The notes below the pieces were generated by a model. That model saw only the letters and a program-made list of their open reading frames with translations. It made no database searches and was not told where the DNA came from. The position numbers and the translations under genes are program-made. This document shows positions 41,704-51,352 of a stretch of 64,000 nucleotides of DNA, in pieces. The stretch's first letter is position 1; every line of letters begins with the position of its first letter. Source of the stretch: Pseudescherichia vulneris NBRC 102420 (GTDB lineage: Bacteria; Pseudomonadota; Gammaproteobacteria; Enterobacterales; Enterobacteriaceae); the NCBI RefSeq assembly GCF_000759795.1, contig NZ_BBMZ01000012.1, positions 186,001 through 250,000 of the forward strand. The letters run 5' to 3'.

Positions 41704-42456
41704 TTATTGTGCTTCAACGCTCACCCGCCCAGCACCGGTGACGATGGCATCAATCACCCGTTCGCTGCTGCTATTTTGTACCTTAATGCTCTCGTGCAGA
41801 TGACCCTCCTTCAGCGCGACGCCGGCGGTTTGGGCGCGAATATCATCGGTCTCGGACGAAATCGTCACCGCCTGGCCACGCTTCACCAGCAGCGGCTGCT
41901 GCAGCTGCGTGCGCAGGATCGGTTTCCACGCACGCAGGTTCCGCTTTGCCGTCAATCCTGTTGCCTCCTCACGGCTCAGTAACGGCTCCCCGCGCAGATT
42001 ACTGATGTTGAACTTCTTCATAACCAGCGCATCGGGGGTAAGCGTCTCCCCACGTTCAATCTCTCTGGCTGCCATTGCTATCGGCAGGTAGAGATCGGCC
42101 TTGACGGTGACCACAGCCTGCCACGACGCGCCGCTTCCGCATGCCACACGGTAATTTTGCCGGGCAAGATTTTTCTGCTGGAGCGGTGCGCTGCTCAGGC
42201 GCAGCGGCTGGCTACACGCGGGAAGAGCAGCGACGTTGCTGGGCATAAACACGTTGAGGGTGTAGCGGTAGTCGCGCCAGCCAGTGCGCTGTGCCAGCGC
42301 CGCAATCGCTTTTCCGGCCTCCTCAACCACCTTCGCGTTGATCTGTTGCCGAGCGGAGTTCTGGGGCGGATGAGCGGTGACGAGCGGAGGCGCAGCCAGC
42401 AGCAGGCTGACCAGGAAGCGGAAGCAGACTTTCCGCTTAGCAGAGTGCACTAACAT
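41704..42456 (-). CDS. flgA: Flagellar P-ring assembly chaperone FlgA
   Basis: A 250-residue periplasmic protein with a signal peptide (residues about 1-28, ending VTAH). The C-terminal SAF domain is typical (AREIERGETLTPDALVMKKFNI, then LRAWKPILRTQLQQPLLVKRGQAVTI, ending AIVTGAGRVSVEAQ). It helps FlgI assemble the P ring. Divergent from flgB across the gap carrying the sigma54 promoter; flgM follows after 60 bp. Confidence 0.93.
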   Translation of the reverse strand: MLVHSAKRKVCFRFLVSLLLAAPPLVTAHPPQNSARQQINAKVVEEAGKAIAALAQRTGWRDYRYTLNVFMPSNVAALPACSQPLRLSSAPLQQKNLARQNYRVACGSGASWQAVVTVKADLYLPIAMAAREIERGETLTPDALVMKKFNISNLRGEPLLSREEATGLTAKRNLRAWKPILRTQLQQPLLVKRGQAVTISSETDDIRAQTAGVALKEGHLHESIKVQNSSSERVIDAIVTGAGRVSVEAQ

Positions 42457-42485
42457 AATTATATACCTTTCAATAACTTAAAAGT

Positions 42486-42501
42486 TGGCATGATATTTGC
42501 C
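42486..42501 (+). promoter_or_regulatory. Sigma54 (-24/-12) promoter of the flgB operon
   Basis: TGGCAT (42486-42491), five bases GATAT, then TTGCC (42497-42501): the -24 GG and -12 GC are 12 bp apart and eight of nine core positions match the consensus. It lies 45 bp before the flgB start. Together with the fliD site it indicates a LafK/RpoN-dependent class of genes. Confidence 0.88.
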
Positions 42502-42545
42502 TAACTGGCACGCGCGTGAGTTATATGAAAGGAGTGCGACGCACT

Positions 42546-42893
42546 ATGGGGATCAGTTTTCAGAAAGCACTGGGTGTACACCCTGAAGCGGTGAAGCTAC
42601 GTCTTGCGAGGACCGAGCTGCTTACCGCCAATCTGGCAAATGTCGATACGCCAAACTTCAAGGCTAAAGATATTGATTTTGCCAGAGAGATGCAACGGGC
42701 AAAAAGTAGCAACGGGTTGCCCACCACGCAGGTGATGTATCGCCTGCCCATGCAGCCGACACAGGATGGCAACACGGTAGAGCTCAACAGTGAACAGGCG
42801 CGGTTTTCGGAAAACAGCCTCGATTACCAGAGCAGCCTGACCTTTTTAAATATGGCTATCAGCGGCCTGAAAACGGCTATCGAAGGGAAATAA
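42546..42893 (+). CDS. flgB: Flagellar proximal rod protein FlgB
   Basis: A 115-residue export substrate with the rod signature LLTANLANVDTPNFKAKDIDF. The ATG at 42546 is chosen by alignment to other FlgB proteins; upstream in-frame ATGs (42516, 42525) would add non-conserved residues. First gene of a 12-gene rod-hook operon. Confidence 0.93.
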   Translation: MGISFQKALGVHPEAVKLRLARTELLTANLANVDTPNFKAKDIDFAREMQRAKSSNGLPTTQVMYRLPMQPTQDGNTVELNSEQARFSENSLDYQSSLTFLNMAISGLKTAIEGK

Positions 42894-42895
42894 CC

Positions 42896-43327
42896 ATGTC
42901 ATTTTCTGACATCTATCAGATCTCCGGTTCGGCGATGACCGCCCAGACGGTACGGCTCAATACCGTTGCCAGTAACCTGGCCAACGCGGACTCCCCGGCC
43001 CAGAGCGAGGCGGCAACCTACCGGGCACGCAGCCCGGTATTTGCTGCGGTCTACCACAACAGCCTGACGCAGGCCGGGCATCACGACCTGACCGGGGCCA
43101 GCGTGCGCGTGCAGGACGTGGTGGCAAGCGGTAGCGCCGTGCGCCGCTATGAGCCGCATCATCCGCTGGCCGATCGGGACGGTTATGTCTGGTATCCGGA
43201 TGTCAACGTGGTCGAGCAGATGGCCGACATGATGTCGGCTTCGCAAAACTTTGAGACCGGGGTGGATGTGTTGAACAACGTGAAGAGCATGCAGCAGAGC
43301 CTGCTTAAGCTGGGAGAAGGTCTATGA
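42896..43327 (+). CDS. flgC: Flagellar proximal rod protein FlgC
   Basis: A 143-residue rod protein. N-terminal SGSAMTAQTVRLNTVASNLANADSP and C-terminal MADMMSASQNFETGVDVLNNVKSMQQSLLKLGE are the conserved coiled-coil ends. Two bases after flgB, four-base overlap with flgD. Confidence 0.95.
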   Translation: MSFSDIYQISGSAMTAQTVRLNTVASNLANADSPAQSEAATYRARSPVFAAVYHNSLTQAGHHDLTGASVRVQDVVASGSAVRRYEPHHPLADRDGYVWYPDVNVVEQMADMMSASQNFETGVDVLNNVKSMQQSLLKLGEGL

Positions 43328-44043
43328 GTTCCGCCGTATCGCTGAATGCATCTTATGCGGGTACAGAGACAAGCAGCAGCGTATCTACAGCCGCAACGAC
43401 ACCAACCACCACCACCACAACGACCTCAACGTCAATGGCCGACACCTTCCTGACGCTGCTGGTGGCGGAGATCCAGAACCAGGATCCCACCGATCCTACC
43501 GATCCCACCGAGTACGTGACTCAGCTCTCCTCGATGGCGCAGGTGGCGATGGCGGAAGAGGTGGCGACGGAGATGAACACCAACGCCATTCTAATGAGCA
43601 ATCTTCAGGTGATGGCGTTGGGCAAGATGGTGGGCGATCCGATCATGGTTCAGACCACCACCCTTGAGATTGACGATGGCGCTATTCAGGGCCGCATCGA
43701 CCTGGACGATGCCTGTACCCAGGTCGATATCCATATCACCGACGCGGCCGGTAATGATTACGACATTCCGTTGACGGGGAGTTCGTTTGGACCGGGGTCG
43801 GTGAGCTTTAGCATCGATCCCGCAGACTACGGCATACCACCCGGGGACTACTCCGTGTCGGTGGTCACTGACACCGGCGAAGAGGAGGTGCCGGTTGAGG
43901 TGGCGGGTGTCGTCACCGACGTGCGTATTCCGCTGGATGGCGGCACGCCGTTGCTCAACGTCAGCGGGGTTGGGGAAGTTCCCTTCACCATGATCAGCCA
44001 GTTTGGCGTACCGGACGATACGCCTGCGCAGAACGTCGTTTAA
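43324..44043 (+). CDS. flgD: Flagellar hook cap (scaffolding) protein FlgD
   Basis: A 239-residue hook assembly protein. The conserved N-terminal segment MADTFLTLLVAEIQNQDPTDPTDPTEYVTQLSSMAQVAMAEEVATEM follows a Thr-rich stretch; the C-terminal half has the FlgD tudor/Ig-like pattern (DIHITDAAGNDYDIPL, PPGDYSVSVVTDTG). Confidence 0.95.
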   Translation: MSSAVSLNASYAGTETSSSVSTAATTPTTTTTTTSTSMADTFLTLLVAEIQNQDPTDPTDPTEYVTQLSSMAQVAMAEEVATEMNTNAILMSNLQVMALGKMVGDPIMVQTTTLEIDDGAIQGRIDLDDACTQVDIHITDAAGNDYDIPLTGSSFGPGSVSFSIDPADYGIPPGDYSVSVVTDTGEEEVPVEVAGVVTDVRIPLDGGTPLLNVSGVGEVPFTMISQFGVPDDTPAQNVV

Positions 44044-44066
44044 TAATGATAAAGGAACAGTAAGTT

Positions 44067-45260
44067 ATGAGTTACAGCATTGCAGCCAGCGGCCTGAACG
44101 CGGTGAATGAACAGCTGGATGGCATCAGTAATAACATCGCCAACGCCGGGACGGTGGGCTACAAGTCCATGACGACCGACTTCTCGGCCATGTATGCGGG
44201 TACCCAGGCGATGGGGGTCAGCGTGGACGGAACCGCCCAGAGCATCTCACGCGGTGGCTCCATGGTCTCAACCGGGAACGCGCTGGATATGGCCATTAAC
44301 GACGACGGCTTCTTCATGCTTCGTGACAGCGCGGGCAACGTCACCTATACCCGAGCCGGATCGTTTAACACGGATAAGGAGGGCTACATCGTCAACGCCT
44401 CCGGAGACTATCTGCAGGGCTATCCGGTGGATGCGAACGGCGCGCTGCAAACCGGTACGGTGACGGATCTGCAAATCAATACCGGATCGCTGCCGGCGCA
44501 GGCCACGACCTCGCTCACCTTTAGCGCTAATTTTAACGCTGCGGATGTGACCATTGATACCAACGCGGTTCCGTTCGAACCCACTAACGCCGCCTCGTAT
44601 AACAGCACCTATACCACCACGGTGTATGACTCGCTGGGTAATGAGCATACGGTCAACCAGTACTTTACCAAAACGGCGGATAACAGCTGGGAGGTGCACT
44701 ACACCTTTGACGGCACGACGCAGCCGGGTTCAACAGCGCTCACCTTTGATGAGCAGGGTAAGCTGGTGACCCCTGACGCGGCGGTGCCCATGACCTTTAG
44801 CGCGCCGGGCGCCGCCCCCATCGAGATGACCTTCGACTACGCCGCCTGTACCCAGTATGGCTCCGACTTTTCGGTCACCACTAACGTTGCCGACGGCTAC
44901 GCCTCCGCAGAGCAAAACGGCGTTCAGGTGGACGGGGACGGCAAGGTGTATGCGACCTACAGCAACGGCGAACGGATGCTGCAGGGGCAGGTGGTGTTGG
45001 CCACGTTTCCTGACGAGAACGGCCTGCAGGCCGTGAGCGGCACCGCATGGATGGAGACCGGCGAGTCCGGCACGCCGCTGGTTGGTGCACCCGGCAGCGG
45101 TACGTTCGGCGCGCTCTCTACGGGGATGCTGGAAAGCTCCAACGTTGATATCACCAGTGAGCTGGTGGATCTGATGACCGCGCAGCGTAACTACCAGGCC
45201 AATACCAAAGTGATCTCGGCCAGCAGCGAGCTGGACCAGGCGCTGTTCCAGGCGATGTAA
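44067..45260 (+). CDS. flgE: Flagellar hook protein FlgE
   Basis: A 397-residue hook subunit with the N-terminal rod/hook signature (SYSIAASGLNAVNEQLDGISNNIANAGTVGYKS) and the C-terminal signature (GMLESSNVDITSELVDLMTAQRNYQANTKVISASSELDQALFQAM). About the size of E. coli FlgE (402). Confidence 0.96.
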   Translation: MSYSIAASGLNAVNEQLDGISNNIANAGTVGYKSMTTDFSAMYAGTQAMGVSVDGTAQSISRGGSMVSTGNALDMAINDDGFFMLRDSAGNVTYTRAGSFNTDKEGYIVNASGDYLQGYPVDANGALQTGTVTDLQINTGSLPAQATTSLTFSANFNAADVTIDTNAVPFEPTNAASYNSTYTTTVYDSLGNEHTVNQYFTKTADNSWEVHYTFDGTTQPGSTALTFDEQGKLVTPDAAVPMTFSAPGAAPIEMTFDYAACTQYGSDFSVTTNVADGYASAEQNGVQVDGDGKVYATYSNGERMLQGQVVLATFPDENGLQAVSGTAWMETGESGTPLVGAPGSGTFGALSTGMLESSNVDITSELVDLMTAQRNYQANTKVISASSELDQALFQAM

Positions 45261-45277
45261 CGGAGAAGGGTACAACA

Positions 45278-46015
45278 GTGGATCGTTTACTTTTTACCGC
45301 CCTCAGCGGGGCCAGCCATGCCCTGATGGCGCAGCAAATCGCGGCCAACAACCTGGCGAACGTCAACACCACCGGCTTTCGCGCCGACATGGCGCTATCG
45401 CAGGACGATGCGGTTCAGGGCGAGGGTTTTGCTACCCGTTTTATGGCACAGCAGCGTGCCAGCGGCGTTGACGCCAGTACCGCGGCCGCCGAAAAAACCG
45501 GCCGGCCGCTGGACGTGGCCATTCAGGGTGAGGGCTACATCGCGGTGCAGGGCCGCGACGGCAGCGAGGTCTACACCCGCAACGGCAATATGGTGCAGAA
45601 CGAGGCGGGTCAACTGACCATTAATGGCTATCCGGTGCTGGGAGATAACGGTCCTATCGTGCTGCCACCCAACGCCATCGCCTCTTTTGGCCGCGACGGC
45701 ACGCTGTCAATTACGCCGGACGACGGCGATGTCACCGCCACCATGGATATCGATCGCCTGAAGCTGGTGACCATCCCGCCGGAAAATCTGGCTAAAAACG
45801 CCCAGGGGATGATCGTCACGGCAGACGGCAGCCGCGCTCAGACGGATGAGAACGTCAACGTCAGCGGGGGCTATCTGGAGGGCAGCAACGTCACGGCGGT
45901 CTCTGAGATGCTGGCCTCCATTTCGCTGAATCGCCAATTCGAAGCCCAAATCAAAATGATGAAGGCAGCACAGACGCTGAGCGAGGCGGGCAACCGCCTG
46001 CTGCGTGGTGCTTAA
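45278..46015 (+). CDS. flgF: Flagellar proximal rod protein FlgF (GTG start)
   Basis: A 245-residue rod protein starting with GTG at 45278 after GGAGAAGGG. N-terminal DRLLFTALSGASHALMAQQIAANNLANVNTTGFRADM and C-terminal LEGSNVTAVSEMLASISLNRQFEAQIKMM are typical. Lies 17 bp after flgE. Confidence 0.95.
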   Translation: MDRLLFTALSGASHALMAQQIAANNLANVNTTGFRADMALSQDDAVQGEGFATRFMAQQRASGVDASTAAAEKTGRPLDVAIQGEGYIAVQGRDGSEVYTRNGNMVQNEAGQLTINGYPVLGDNGPIVLPPNAIASFGRDGTLSITPDDGDVTATMDIDRLKLVTIPPENLAKNAQGMIVTADGSRAQTDENVNVSGGYLEGSNVTAVSEMLASISLNRQFEAQIKMMKAAQTLSEAGNRLLRGA

Positions 46016-46039
46016 TCGCCGTTTCCAGGAATAATTTTT

Positions 46040-46825
46040 ATGAACGCAGCACTATGGATCAGTAAGACCGGCCTCTCGGCGGAAGATGCTGAGATGAGCG
46101 CCATTGCCAACAACATCGCCAACGTCAACACCAACGGCTTCAAGCGTGACCGGGTGATGTTCCAGGATCTCTTCTACCAAAATCAACGCGCGCCCGGCGC
46201 AATGTTGGATCAAAACAACATCGCGCCCACGGGCATTCAGTACGGCAGCGGCGTGCGCATTGTAGGAACGCAGAAGACCTTTACCGAAGGCAATATCGAA
46301 ACCACCGATAACCCACTCAACGTCGCCATCATGGGGCAGGGGTTCTTTCAGGTGCAGAAGGCCAACGGCGACATCGCCTACACTCGCGACGGCAATTTGC
46401 AGGTGAACGCCGACGGCGTGTTGACCAACGCTCAGGGGCTGCCGCTGCAGCCTGAGATCGACGTTCCCGCTAACGCCACCAATATTACCGTCGGTGAGGA
46501 CGGGACGGTGATGGCCACCATGCCGGGCGACAGCGATCCCACCGAGCTGGGGCAGATCACGCTGGTCAACTTTACCAATCCAGCGGGCCTGCTGGCCGAG
46601 GGGGATAACCTCTATCTCGAAACGGCGGCCAGCGGCCAGCCCACGGAGGGGACACCGGGCGAGGATGCGTTAGGCACGCTGAAAGGCGGGGCGCTGGAAG
46701 GCTCCAACGTCGACATCGTCAACGAGATGGTGGCGATGATCACCGTGCAGCGCGCCTACGAGATGAACGCCAAAATGGTCTCTGCCGCCGATGAGATGCT
46801 GCAGTACGTCAATCAGAATCTGTAA
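46040..46825 (+). CDS. flgG: Flagellar distal rod protein FlgG
   Basis: A 261-residue distal rod subunit. N-terminal LWISKTGLSAEDAEMSAIANNIANVNTNGFKRDRVMFQDLFYQ and C-terminal LEGSNVDIVNEMVAMITVQRAYEMNAKMVSAADEMLQYVNQNL are conserved; length equals E. coli FlgG (260). One-base overlap with flgH. Confidence 0.97.
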   Translation: MNAALWISKTGLSAEDAEMSAIANNIANVNTNGFKRDRVMFQDLFYQNQRAPGAMLDQNNIAPTGIQYGSGVRIVGTQKTFTEGNIETTDNPLNVAIMGQGFFQVQKANGDIAYTRDGNLQVNADGVLTNAQGLPLQPEIDVPANATNITVGEDGTVMATMPGDSDPTELGQITLVNFTNPAGLLAEGDNLYLETAASGQPTEGTPGEDALGTLKGGALEGSNVDIVNEMVAMITVQRAYEMNAKMVSAADEMLQYVNQNL

Positions 46826-47502
46826 TGAGAACGCGCGTGAAACGATATCTGTGGTTAATGGCGCTGGTGCCCTGGCTGGCGGGGTGTGAATCCCCGGCGC
46901 TGCTGGTCAAAAAGGACGATCAGGCCTATGCCCCGCCGAAGATGGAAGCCCAGCCAACGCCGGAGGGGCGGGCCGGGGGCGTGTTTGAGACCGGCTACAG
47001 CTGGTCATTAACTGCCGATCGGCGTGCTTACCGGGTGGGAGACATTTTGACGGTGATCCTCGAAGAGTCGACCCAGTCCAGCAAGCAGGCCAAAACCAAC
47101 TTCGGCAAGGAGAGCAGCCTCGACGTGGGCGTTCCCACGCTGTTTGGCAAAACCAAAGACAAGCTGGCCAGCTCCGCCGAGGCTTCACGGGATTTTGACG
47201 GCAACGCCAGCTCCCAGCAGCAGAACAGCCTGCACGGGTCAATCACCGTCTCTGTTCATCAGGTGCTGCCCAACGGTGTAATGGAGATCCGCGGCGAGAA
47301 GTGGCTCACCCTTAATCAGGGAGATGAGTATCTGCGCCTCAGCGGGCTGGTGCGTGCCGATGACATCAGCAATGACAATTCGGTCTCCTCCCAGCGCATT
47401 GGCAACGCTCGTATCTCCTATGCCGGTCGCGGCGCACTCAGCGATGCCAATGCGGCGGGCTGGCTGACCCGGCTCTTTAACCATCCGCTGTTCCCGCTTT
47501 AA
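46825..47502 (+). CDS. flgH: Flagellar L-ring lipoprotein FlgH
   Basis: A 225-residue outer-membrane lipoprotein forming the L ring. Lipobox LAGC (Cys about residue 21) ends the signal sequence. Conserved [31 protein letters not shown] and [35 protein letters not shown]. Confidence 0.96.
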   Translation: MRTRVKRYLWLMALVPWLAGCESPALLVKKDDQAYAPPKMEAQPTPEGRAGGVFETGYSWSLTADRRAYRVGDILTVILEESTQSSKQAKTNFGKESSLDVGVPTLFGKTKDKLASSAEASRDFDGNASSQQQNSLHGSITVSVHQVLPNGVMEIRGEKWLTLNQGDEYLRLSGLVRADDISNDNSVSSQRIGNARISYAGRGALSDANAAGWLTRLFNHPLFPL

Positions 47503-47515
47503 CTCTGGAGTTGTT

Positions 47516-48625
47516 ATGCGCTTTTTTTCAGGATGCGCCCTTATCGTCACGCTTTTGCTGCTGATCTGTTCGCAGCCAGGGCGGGCACAGCCGCTGTCAT
47601 CGCTGGTGGATATTCAGGGGGTGCGCGGTAACCAGCTGATTGGCTATAGCCTGGTGGTGGGCCTCGACGGCACCGGCGATAAAAATCAGGTCAAATTCAC
47701 TAATCAGACCATCACTAACATGCTGCGGCAGTTTGGCGTACAGCTGCCGAGCAAGATCGATCCCAAGGTGAAAAACGTTGCCGCCGTGGCGGTGAGCGCC
47801 ACGCTGCCGCCGATGTATGCGCGTGGGCAGACCATCGACGTTACGGTCTCCTCAATCGGGGATGCAAAGAGCCTGCGCGGCGGCACGCTGCTGCTGACCC
47901 AGCTGCACGGCGCGGACGGGGAGATCTATGCCCTGGCGCAAGGCAGCGTGGTGGTTGGCGGCATGAGCGCCAGCGGGGCCAGCGGCTCCAGCGTGACGGT
48001 GAATACCCCTACCGCCGGGCTGATCCCTAACGGAGCCTCGGTGGAGCGGGAGATCCCCAGCGATTTTGACATGGGCAACACGGTGATGCTCAACCTGAAG
48101 CGCCCCGGCTTCAAGGATGCCAACAGCATCGCCAACGCCATCAACGGCACCTTTGGCGGCGGGCTGGCGACGGCAAAGAGCGCGACCAGCGTGGAGGTAA
48201 CCGCTCCCACCAGCCCCGGGGCACGCGTGGCCTTTATGTCCCAGCTACAGGATGTGCAGATTACGCCGGAGCGCGTGCGTGCCCGCGTGGTGTTTAACGC
48301 CCGCACCGGTACGGTGGTGATGGGGGAGGGGGTAAAGGTGCACGCCGCAGCGGTATCCCACGGCAGCCTGACGGTCTCGATTACCGAAAGCAGCAGCGTC
48401 AGCCAGCCTAATGCCCTGGCCGGGGGCCGTACGGCAGTGACGCCGCAAAGCAATATCGACGTCAAAACCCCACGCGCGCAGATGGTGACGCTGCCGGAGT
48501 CCACTAGTCTGAAGACGCTGGTGAACGTATTGAACAACCTGGGTGCTTCGCCAGATGACGTGATGTCAATCCTGCAGGCGCTGCACGAAGCCGGGGCGCT
48601 GGATGCCGACCTGGAGGTGATCTAA
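47516..48625 (+). CDS. flgI: Flagellar P-ring protein FlgI
   Basis: A 369-residue periplasmic protein with a signal peptide (about residues 1-24, ending GRAQ). Conserved [41 protein letters not shown] and the C-terminal [43 protein letters not shown]. One-base overlap with flgJ. Confidence 0.97.
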   Translation: MRFFSGCALIVTLLLLICSQPGRAQPLSSLVDIQGVRGNQLIGYSLVVGLDGTGDKNQVKFTNQTITNMLRQFGVQLPSKIDPKVKNVAAVAVSATLPPMYARGQTIDVTVSSIGDAKSLRGGTLLLTQLHGADGEIYALAQGSVVVGGMSASGASGSSVTVNTPTAGLIPNGASVEREIPSDFDMGNTVMLNLKRPGFKDANSIANAINGTFGGGLATAKSATSVEVTAPTSPGARVAFMSQLQDVQITPERVRARVVFNARTGTVVMGEGVKVHAAAVSHGSLTVSITESSSVSQPNALAGGRTAVTPQSNIDVKTPRAQMVTLPESTSLKTLVNVLNNLGASPDDVMSILQALHEAGALDADLEVI

Positions 48626-48933
48626 TGGATGTGCTTAACGCCTTAACGTCCGTTCAGCAGAGCGCTGACGATAGCAGCGTGCCCGCCGCCGTGCGTGAGA
48701 ACCACCTCCGGCAGGCTGCCCAGCAGTTTGAGGCCATCTTTATGCGCCAGATGCTTAAGGAGATGCGTAAGGTGGATGCGCTGTTGGATTCCAAAGATAA
48801 CCCCCTTAACAGCGATGCCGGACGGATGATGCAGGGCTTATATGATGACACCCTCAGTGACACCCTGGCGAGGCAGCAGGGCATGGGGATTGCGGAGCTG
48901 ATCGTGAAACAGTTGTCGGCACAGCATGATTAG
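48625..48933 (+). CDS. flgJ: Rod-cap protein FlgJ, short form without muramidase domain
   Basis: A 102-residue protein consisting only of the FlgJ N-terminal rod-assembly domain (AAQQFEAIFMRQMLKEMRKVDALLDSKDNPLNSDAGRMMQGLYDDTLSDTLARQQGMGIAELIVKQL). E. coli and Salmonella FlgJ are about 313 residues, with a C-terminal glucosaminidase that opens peptidoglycan; that half is absent here. A clear stop codon and the next gene 74 bp later rule out a simple frameshift. Another wall hydrolase must act, and the NlpC/P60 gene beside motB is a candidate. Confidence 0.94.
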   Translation: MDVLNALTSVQQSADDSSVPAAVRENHLRQAAQQFEAIFMRQMLKEMRKVDALLDSKDNPLNSDAGRMMQGLYDDTLSDTLARQQGMGIAELIVKQLSAQHD

Positions 48934-48948
48934 CGGCGTCAGTTTAAG

Positions 48949-48971
48949 AAAGCGGCCCACCGTGCCGCTTT
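48949..48971 (+). other. Hairpin between flgJ and flgK
   Basis: AAAGCGGC (48949-48956) and GCCGCTTT (48964-48971) form a perfect 8-bp stem with a seven-base loop, without a proper T-run. It could attenuate transcription or mark the 3' end of the rod-hook message before the junction-protein genes. Confidence 0.45.
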
Positions 48972-49007
48972 ATGGTTCCAGACAACTCGGCAGAGAGTAT
49001 TAACGAT

Positions 49008-50381
49008 ATGGATATGATCACTATTGGCTACAGCGGCGCATCGGCGGCCCAGGTGCAGCTCAACGTGACCGCGCAGAATACGGCCAATGCTATGACGCCT
49101 GGCTATACGCGTCAGGTCGCCCAGACCAGCGCCATTGGGGCCAGCCCTGGGTCGCTTAACAGCGCAGGCAACGGCGTGCAGGTTGACAGCATCTGCCGGG
49201 TATCGAATCAGTACCTGGTCAACCAGGTGTGGTTTGCTGCCAGCGACTATGGCTATTACACCACCCAGCAGCAGTACCTGACGCAGCTGGAGACGGTACT
49301 CAGCGATGACAACAGCAGCCTGAGCGCCGGGTTTGATAACTTTTTCGCGGCGCTGAATGCGGCCTCTACCATGCCGGACGATCCCGCCCTGCGCGAGCAG
49401 GTCCTGAGCGAAGCGAACGCGCTGGCGCTGCGCTTCAATAATACCAGCAGCTACATTGATTCCCAGAGCAGCGAGATCGCCAGCCAGGAGCAGGCGGCTA
49501 TTTCGCAGATCAACACCCTCACCGCCGGTATTGCAGGCTATAACCAACAAATCGCCGAGGCCGAGGCCAACGGTGATAACGCCTCGGCGCTGTACGACGC
49601 CCGTGACCAGATGGTCGAGCAGCTCAGCGGCATGATGGACATCCAGGTCAACATTGACGACAGAGGCAACTACAACATCACGCTGCAAAACGGCCAGCCG
49701 TTGGTTAGCGGTCAGGAGAGCTCTACCATTCAGCTGGAGAGCGGTGACGACGGTAGCCAAAGCCTGACGCTAACCTTTGCCGGAACAACCTATGGCATGA
49801 CAATGGAGACCGGCGGATCGCTGGGGGCGCTGTTTGACTATCAGCACAACGTGCTCGATCCGCTCACCGACACCATTAACAGCATTGCTCAGCAGTTTAC
49901 GACGGCGGTTAACGACCAGCTGGCGGCGGGCTATGACCTCAACGGCAACCCGGGTGCGCCGCTCTTTATCTACGATGCGGATAGCCCGGACGGCCCGCTG
50001 GCGGTCAACCCAGATATCACCGCCGACCAGCTGGCTTTTTCCAGCGATCCGGATGCGTCCGGCAACAGCGACAATTTACAGGCGCTGATTAATATCGCCA
50101 GCGAGCCGCTGACGATTGCAAACCTGGGCACGGTGACCGTCGGCAGCGCCTGTACCAGCCTCATTAGCAATATTGGTATCTACAGCCGCCAGAACCAGAC
50201 CGAGGCCGAGTCGGCGGGTAACGTTTACAGCGAAGCGCAGAACCAGCGGAGCAGCGTGAGCGGCGTCAGCATGGACGAGGAGGCGGTCAACCTGATCACC
50301 TATACCCAGATCTATCAGGCCAATTTAAAGGTCATCTCAACCGGTGCGGAGATTTTCGACTCCGTGCTGGAGATGTTTTAA
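49008..50381 (+). CDS. flgK: Hook-filament junction protein FlgK (HAP1)
   Basis: A 457-residue export substrate. N-terminal TIGYSGASAAQVQLNVTAQNTANAMTPGYTRQV and C-terminal VSGVSMDEEAVNLITYTQIYQANLKVISTGAEIFDSVLEMF are typical. The ATG at 49008, after AGAGAG, is chosen; an upstream in-frame start at 48972 lies in non-conserved sequence near the hairpin. Confidence 0.95.
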   Translation: MDMITIGYSGASAAQVQLNVTAQNTANAMTPGYTRQVAQTSAIGASPGSLNSAGNGVQVDSICRVSNQYLVNQVWFAASDYGYYTTQQQYLTQLETVLSDDNSSLSAGFDNFFAALNAASTMPDDPALREQVLSEANALALRFNNTSSYIDSQSSEIASQEQAAISQINTLTAGIAGYNQQIAEAEANGDNASALYDARDQMVEQLSGMMDIQVNIDDRGNYNITLQNGQPLVSGQESSTIQLESGDDGSQSLTLTFAGTTYGMTMETGGSLGALFDYQHNVLDPLTDTINSIAQQFTTAVNDQLAAGYDLNGNPGAPLFIYDADSPDGPLAVNPDITADQLAFSSDPDASGNSDNLQALINIASEPLTIANLGTVTVGSACTSLISNIGIYSRQNQTEAESAGNVYSEAQNQRSSVSGVSMDEEAVNLITYTQIYQANLKVISTGAEIFDSVLEMF

Positions 50382-50402
50382 TCCAGCGGGAAATCATCTT
50401 CT

Positions 50403-51332
50403 ATGCGCGTAAGTACTCAACAATCTTATACTTCGATGACGAGCAGCTTTACCGAGCTTTCCGGCAGGCTGGAGCACGTGATTACCCAGATGGCGACCGG
50501 TCAGCGGGTGATCCTGCCCTCGGACGATCCCATTGCCGCCACCCGGATTAATCAGCTTAATAGCCAGCAGGCTGCTATTGCGCAGTACCAGAGCAATATC
50601 AATGCGGTGTCGGGCACTCTCAGCCAGCAGGAGAGCCTCCTTGACGGCATCAACAACAGCATGCTGGCCATTCGTGACGATCTGCTTCAGGCGGCGAACG
50701 GCACCACCACGCCAGAGTCGCTGGCCAACCTGGGTCAGGAGATTGCTTCCCTGACGCAGTCGATGATGGCCTCCCTAAACTATCAGGATGGGCAGGGGCA
50801 CTATCTCTTTGGCGGCACGAAAAGTGATACCCCACCCGTGAGCTACGATGATACCGACGGTGACGGCGAGCCGGATGAATATGTCTATAACGGCAACAGC
50901 GAGCACCGCACGGCCACCGTTGCCAGCGGCGTTGAGATGGAGACCAACGTGACTGCCAGCGATATGTTTGGTGCCGATCTGACGGTGTTTAATACCCTCG
51001 GCGATCTGGCAGCAGAACTCCAGGATCCCACGCTCGATCCGGCCGATCCGCAGGTGCAGAGCGATATCACTCATGCCATCGACACCCTCGACGCGGCATC
51101 GAAATCGCTTAATAGCGCCATTGCCAGCCTTGGCGAGCGGCAGAATACCCTGACGATGTTAAGCGATGCGCAGACCAGCGTGGCGGATACCAATAGCGAG
51201 CTGATCGGCCAGCTTGGCGATCTGGACTATGGCCCGGCAACAGTGACCTTTACCGGTTTACAGATGGCAATGGAAGCGACGATGAAAACCTACGCCAAAG
51301 TCAGCGATCTCTCGCTGTTTAATGCAATTTAA
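50403..51332 (+). CDS. flgL: Hook-filament junction protein FlgL (HAP3)
   Basis: A 309-residue flagellin-like junction protein. N-terminal MRVSTQQSYTSMTSSFTELSGRLEHVITQMATGQRVILPSDDPIAATRINQL and C-terminal LGDLDYGPATVTFTGLQMAMEATMKTYAKVSDLSLFNAI match the family. Lies 21 bp after flgK. Confidence 0.95.
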   Translation: MRVSTQQSYTSMTSSFTELSGRLEHVITQMATGQRVILPSDDPIAATRINQLNSQQAAIAQYQSNINAVSGTLSQQESLLDGINNSMLAIRDDLLQAANGTTTPESLANLGQEIASLTQSMMASLNYQDGQGHYLFGGTKSDTPPVSYDDTDGDGEPDEYVYNGNSEHRTATVASGVEMETNVTASDMFGADLTVFNTLGDLAAELQDPTLDPADPQVQSDITHAIDTLDAASKSLNSAIASLGERQNTLTMLSDAQTSVADTNSELIGQLGDLDYGPATVTFTGLQMAMEATMKTYAKVSDLSLFNAI

Positions 51333-51352
51333 TACGATTTAGTGGAATGACC

